A DNA stretch of 15,081 bases from Streptomyces sp. MMG1533 (lineage in GTDB: Bacteria; Actinomycetota; Actinomycetes; Streptomycetales; Streptomycetaceae), in the NCBI RefSeq assembly GCF_001279775.1, contig NZ_LGDG01000035.1:1-15081 (forward strand). The letters are read 5' to 3'. The notes under the pieces are model-generated. The model was given only the letters and a program-made list of their open reading frames with translations. It was not told the DNA's origin and made no database searches. Positions 13,628 through 15,081 of this stretch are shown here, piece after piece. Each line of letters opens with the position of its first letter. Position 1 is the first letter of the stretch. The position numbers and the translations under genes were made by a program.

Positions 13628-14317
13628 GTGTACACGGAGCGGGCCTCCCGGCTGACCGGGGCGGTGGTGTGGACGAACGCCCCGTCCGGGCCCGGCGCAG
13701 GGCGCATCCTGCCCGACGGATGCATGGACCTGCTGTGGCACGAGGGCCGACTGGCGGTCGCGGGGCCCGACACACGCGCGTACCTCACCGAGGGCGAGCC
13801 GAGCGCCTGGGCCGGCGTCCGCTTCCACCCGGGCACCGCACCGACCTTCCTGGGCGTGCCCGCGCACGAGATGCGCGACCGGCGGGTGGAGTTGGCCGAC
13901 GTGTGGCCGGCCGCGGAGGTGCGGCGCGTCACCGCACAGGTGAACGCGGCCGACGATCCGGCGAGCGGCCTGGAGCAGGTGGCGTTGGAACGGGCCGCCG
14001 CGACCGATCCCCCCGACCCGCTCCTGCGACAGGTGGTCGCGGCCCTCGACGCGGGCCGCCCGGTCGCCGCGACGGCCGACGAACTCGCCGTGGGCGCCCG
14101 CCAGTTGCACCGCCGCTGCCTCGCCGCCTTCGGCTACGGTCCCAAGACGCTGGCCCGGGTCCTGCGCCTGCAGCGCGCCCTCGCCCTGGCCCGCTCCGGT
14201 GTACCCCTCGCTCAGACGGCGGCCCGGTCCGGTTACGCGGACCAGGCCCATCTGGCAAGGGACGTGAAGGAGTTGGCGGGTGTGCCGCTGACGGAACTAC
14301 TGGGCCGCCCCGGGTAG
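13628..14317 (+). CDS. AraC-type helix-turn-helix protein with DUF6597-like N-terminus
   Basis: A 229-residue regulator. The N-terminal half ([20 protein letters not shown], 26-45, then [20 protein letters not shown], 62-81) is the short domain typical of DUF6597-type AraC proteins. The C-terminal half carries two helix-turn-helix units, [20 protein letters not shown] (about 145-165) and [20 protein letters not shown] (about 197-216). The GTG at 13628-13630 lies 10 nt after the MBL stop. No ribosome binding site is seen, so expression depends on read-through coupling or the -10-like TAGCCT. Its last codons and stop lie in the first copy of a 29-nt tandem duplication. The target is unknown; the adjacent MBL gene is one candidate. 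Confidence 0.9.
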   Translation: MYTERASRLTGAVVWTNAPSGPGAGRILPDGCMDLLWHEGRLAVAGPDTRAYLTEGEPSAWAGVRFHPGTAPTFLGVPAHEMRDRRVELADVWPAAEVRRVTAQVNAADDPASGLEQVALERAAATDPPDPLLRQVVAALDAGRPVAATADELAVGARQLHRRCLAAFGYGPKTLARVLRLQRALALARSGVPLAQTAARSGYADQAHLARDVKELAGVPLTELLGRPG

Positions 14318-14349
14318 CGGCGGAACTACTGGGCCGCCCCGGGCAGTGG
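14292..14349. repeat. 29-nt tandem duplication at the ends of two convergent genes
   Basis: 14292-14320 and 14321-14349 are tandem 29-nt copies identical at 27 positions; the first 23 nt are exact. Copy 1 encodes the C-terminus and stop of the AraC-type protein on the plus strand. Copy 2, read on the minus strand, encodes the last codons (LPGAAQ) and the TAG stop of the VOC gene. Confidence 0.85.
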
Positions 14350-14730
14350 TGCGAACAGGTCGACCCCGTTGCCGTCGGGGTCGAGCACCACCGCATACCG
14401 CTGCCCCCACACCGCGTCCCACGGCTTGAGCTCTCCGTGGTACCCGGCGCCCACCAGCTCCTCGTACACCGAGTCGACCTCGGCCGGACTGTCGCACAGC
14501 AGCGCGAGCGAGATGCGCCCGCCTTCGGCCGGCGGCTGCCACTCCGGCCGGATCTGGCGCACGGTCTCCTCACTGTCGAGCATCAACCGCAGCCCGCCCG
14601 GCAGTCCGGCCTCGGCATGCGGCTCCTGCTCGGCACCTTCCGGGAAGGCGAAACCGAGCCGGCGGTAGAAGGTGACGGAGGCGGCCATGTCGGAGGCCAC
14701 CAGGCCGATCGCGTCGAATCGTGGAGTCAT
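14326..14730 (-). CDS. VOC (glyoxalase/bleomycin resistance) family protein
   Basis: A 134-residue protein of the vicinal-oxygen-chelate fold with paired beta-alpha-beta-beta-beta modules. FDAIGLVASDMAASVTFYRR (5-24) and LGFAFPEG begin module 1. Module 2 has ISLALLCDSPAEVDSVYEEL (73-92), AGYHGELKPWDAVWGQRYAV (95-114) and the closing VLDPDGNGVDLFAPL (115-129), a strong family signature. The usual His/Glu metal ligands are not all evident, so it may bind a ligand without metal catalysis. The ATG at 14728-14730 was chosen because TACGGT lies 6 nt before it and the protein then begins at the fold's first strand. A longer reading to 14781 covers decayed sequence. It is convergent with the AraC-type gene, 8 nt apart. 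Confidence 0.9.
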   Translation of the reverse strand: MTPRFDAIGLVASDMAASVTFYRRLGFAFPEGAEQEPHAEAGLPGGLRLMLDSEETVRQIRPEWQPPAEGGRISLALLCDSPAEVDSVYEELVGAGYHGELKPWDAVWGQRYAVVLDPDGNGVDLFAPLPGAAQ

Positions 14731-14888
14731 GGGGCCACCGTAGGCAGGGGGGCGGGCGCCGGTCTTGAAGGAATCGGACACGCGCGGACGATGCCCGAAG
14801 GCGAGGCGCCACCCGGTGTCGGACCGAGCACGACCTTGTCGCCGTAGGACTTGCGCCGCCCGTTCGCCGCGATGGCCAAGTCGGTCAT
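14727..14888 (-). pseudogene. Truncated N-terminus of a DrrA-like ABC transporter ATPase
   Basis: A well-formed start (ATG 14886-14888, GAGGAG upstream, 12 nt after the DUF4097-type stop) leads into MTDLAIAANGRRKSYGDKVV, the usual first strand and A-loop region of DrrA-type ABC ATPases (aromatic Tyr15 in KSYGDKVVL). Resemblance stops after about residue 21, near base 14826. The reading frame then runs on as proline-rich, unrelated sequence to a TGA at 14727-14729. Walker A, signature and Walker B motifs are all missing, so no ATPase can be made. The stop overlaps the VOC ATG by 4 nt (ATGA). Most likely a deletion removed the rest of the ABC genes, which commonly follow DUF4097-type genes in streptomycetes. 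A short new ORF is less likely. Confidence 0.7.
14737..14742 (-). promoter_or_regulatory. -10-like TACGGT before the VOC start
   Basis: On the minus strand TACGGT (TAnnnT) is followed by 6 nt and then the ATG, without a Shine-Dalgarno sequence. A leaderless mRNA is suggested. No good -35 is visible. Confidence 0.4.
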
Positions 14889-14900
14889 GGTGGGTGCTCC

Positions 14901-15081
14901 TCAGAGGCTGCGGGCGGTGATGTTGCCGTGGGCGGTGGTGGCGTGGATGTCGAGCTGGGTGGTGGCGCCGTCGGTGTTCAGCAGGGCGTTGTGGATCCGG
15001 CCGTGGGTGGTGCCGGCGTCCAGGGCGGCGGAGACTCCGCGGGCGGCGCCGATCGAGATGTCGCCGGATTCGGTGCGCAGT
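14901..15081 (-). CDS. DUF4097-type (putative adhesin-like beta-strand) protein, C-terminal 59 residues
   Basis: The 3' end of a gene that begins right of the window. The visible residues run from LRTESGDISIGAARGVSAAL to HATTAHGNITARSL and show the repeated G-(D/R/N)-I hydrophobic strand pattern (SGDISI, HGRIHN, HGNITA) of the right-handed beta-helix-like DUF4097/DUF4098 family. The family's function is unknown. In streptomycetes these genes often precede DrrA-type ABC transporter genes; here only a decayed ATPase start follows 12 nt downstream. The stop (TGA 14901-14903) overlaps the GAGGAG that serves that remnant. The first partial codon at 15081 is not readable. Confidence 0.82.
   Translation of the reverse strand, partial: LRTESGDISIGAARGVSAALDAGTTHGRIHNALLNTDGATTQLDIHATTAHGNITARSL

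Noticed and set aside
14731..14781. Longer VOC start giving MSDSFKTGARPPAYGGP before MTPRF
   Set aside because: The added residues lie in the decayed ABC-gene region and precede the first strand of the fold; ATG 14730 with TACGGT upstream fits better.
1..15081. CRISPR arrays, insertion sequences, attachment sites, tRNA or rRNA genes
   Set aside because: No regular spacer-repeat array, transposase, integrase or RNA gene sequence was recognised by eye; a tRNA or Rfam scan was not possible here.

Overview
The window is very GC-rich, with G or C in nearly every third codon position, short intergenic gaps and several GTG starts. Together with the gene set this points to a Streptomyces or close actinomycete chromosome. 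This is judged from composition and protein families, not from a database search.

**Layout.** (1) 1-3522, minus strand: an assimilatory sulfate reduction operon, read in the order leader peptide, sulfite reductase (sir), small zinc-ribbon-like protein, cysH, cysC, cysD (cut by the window edge). Stop/start overlaps of 1-4 nt link it from sir onward. A 19-codon leader ORF ending in Cys-Pro-Ala-Arg, followed by hairpins, sits in the long 5' region and suggests sulfur or cysteine control by attenuation. (2) 3674-5570, minus: a GNAT acetyltransferase and a secreted protein of unknown function. (3) 5719-9001, minus: a GAF-domain regulator with a winged-helix-like C-terminus, and an AidB-like acyl-CoA dehydrogenase, separated by a 355-nt gap holding a 13-bp-stem hairpin. 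(4) 9168-10346, plus: a YihY/BrkB membrane protein divergent from the dehydrogenase, with a repeat-rich intergenic region. (5) 10383-12388: an NmrA-like NAD(P)-binding protein divergent from an AraC-type regulator. (6) 12316-14317: a MerR-type regulator divergent from a metallo-beta-lactamase-fold hydrolase and a second AraC-type gene, with a perfect palindrome between the divergent pair. (7) 14326-15081, minus: a VOC protein, a decayed ABC-ATPase start, and the 3' end of a DUF4097-type gene.

**How the genes work together.** Sulfate is activated by CysD (with CysN, presumably beyond the left edge). CysH, which carries a 4Fe-4S signature, and the siroheme sulfite reductase then reduce it to sulfide. 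CysC makes PAPS in parallel. The right half is a set of small regulator/enzyme pairs typical of streptomycete chromosomes.

**What stands out.** No mobile element, CRISPR array, rRNA or tRNA was seen, and no clearly new multi-gene system. The most interesting signals are regulatory: the sulfur leader peptide; a MerR-type operator with a 19-bp promoter spacer; six genes whose start codon follows a -10-like hexamer by 6-7 nt without a Shine-Dalgarno sequence (predicted leaderless mRNAs); a 29-nt tandem duplication that supplies the stop codons of two convergent genes; and a truncated ABC transporter gene.
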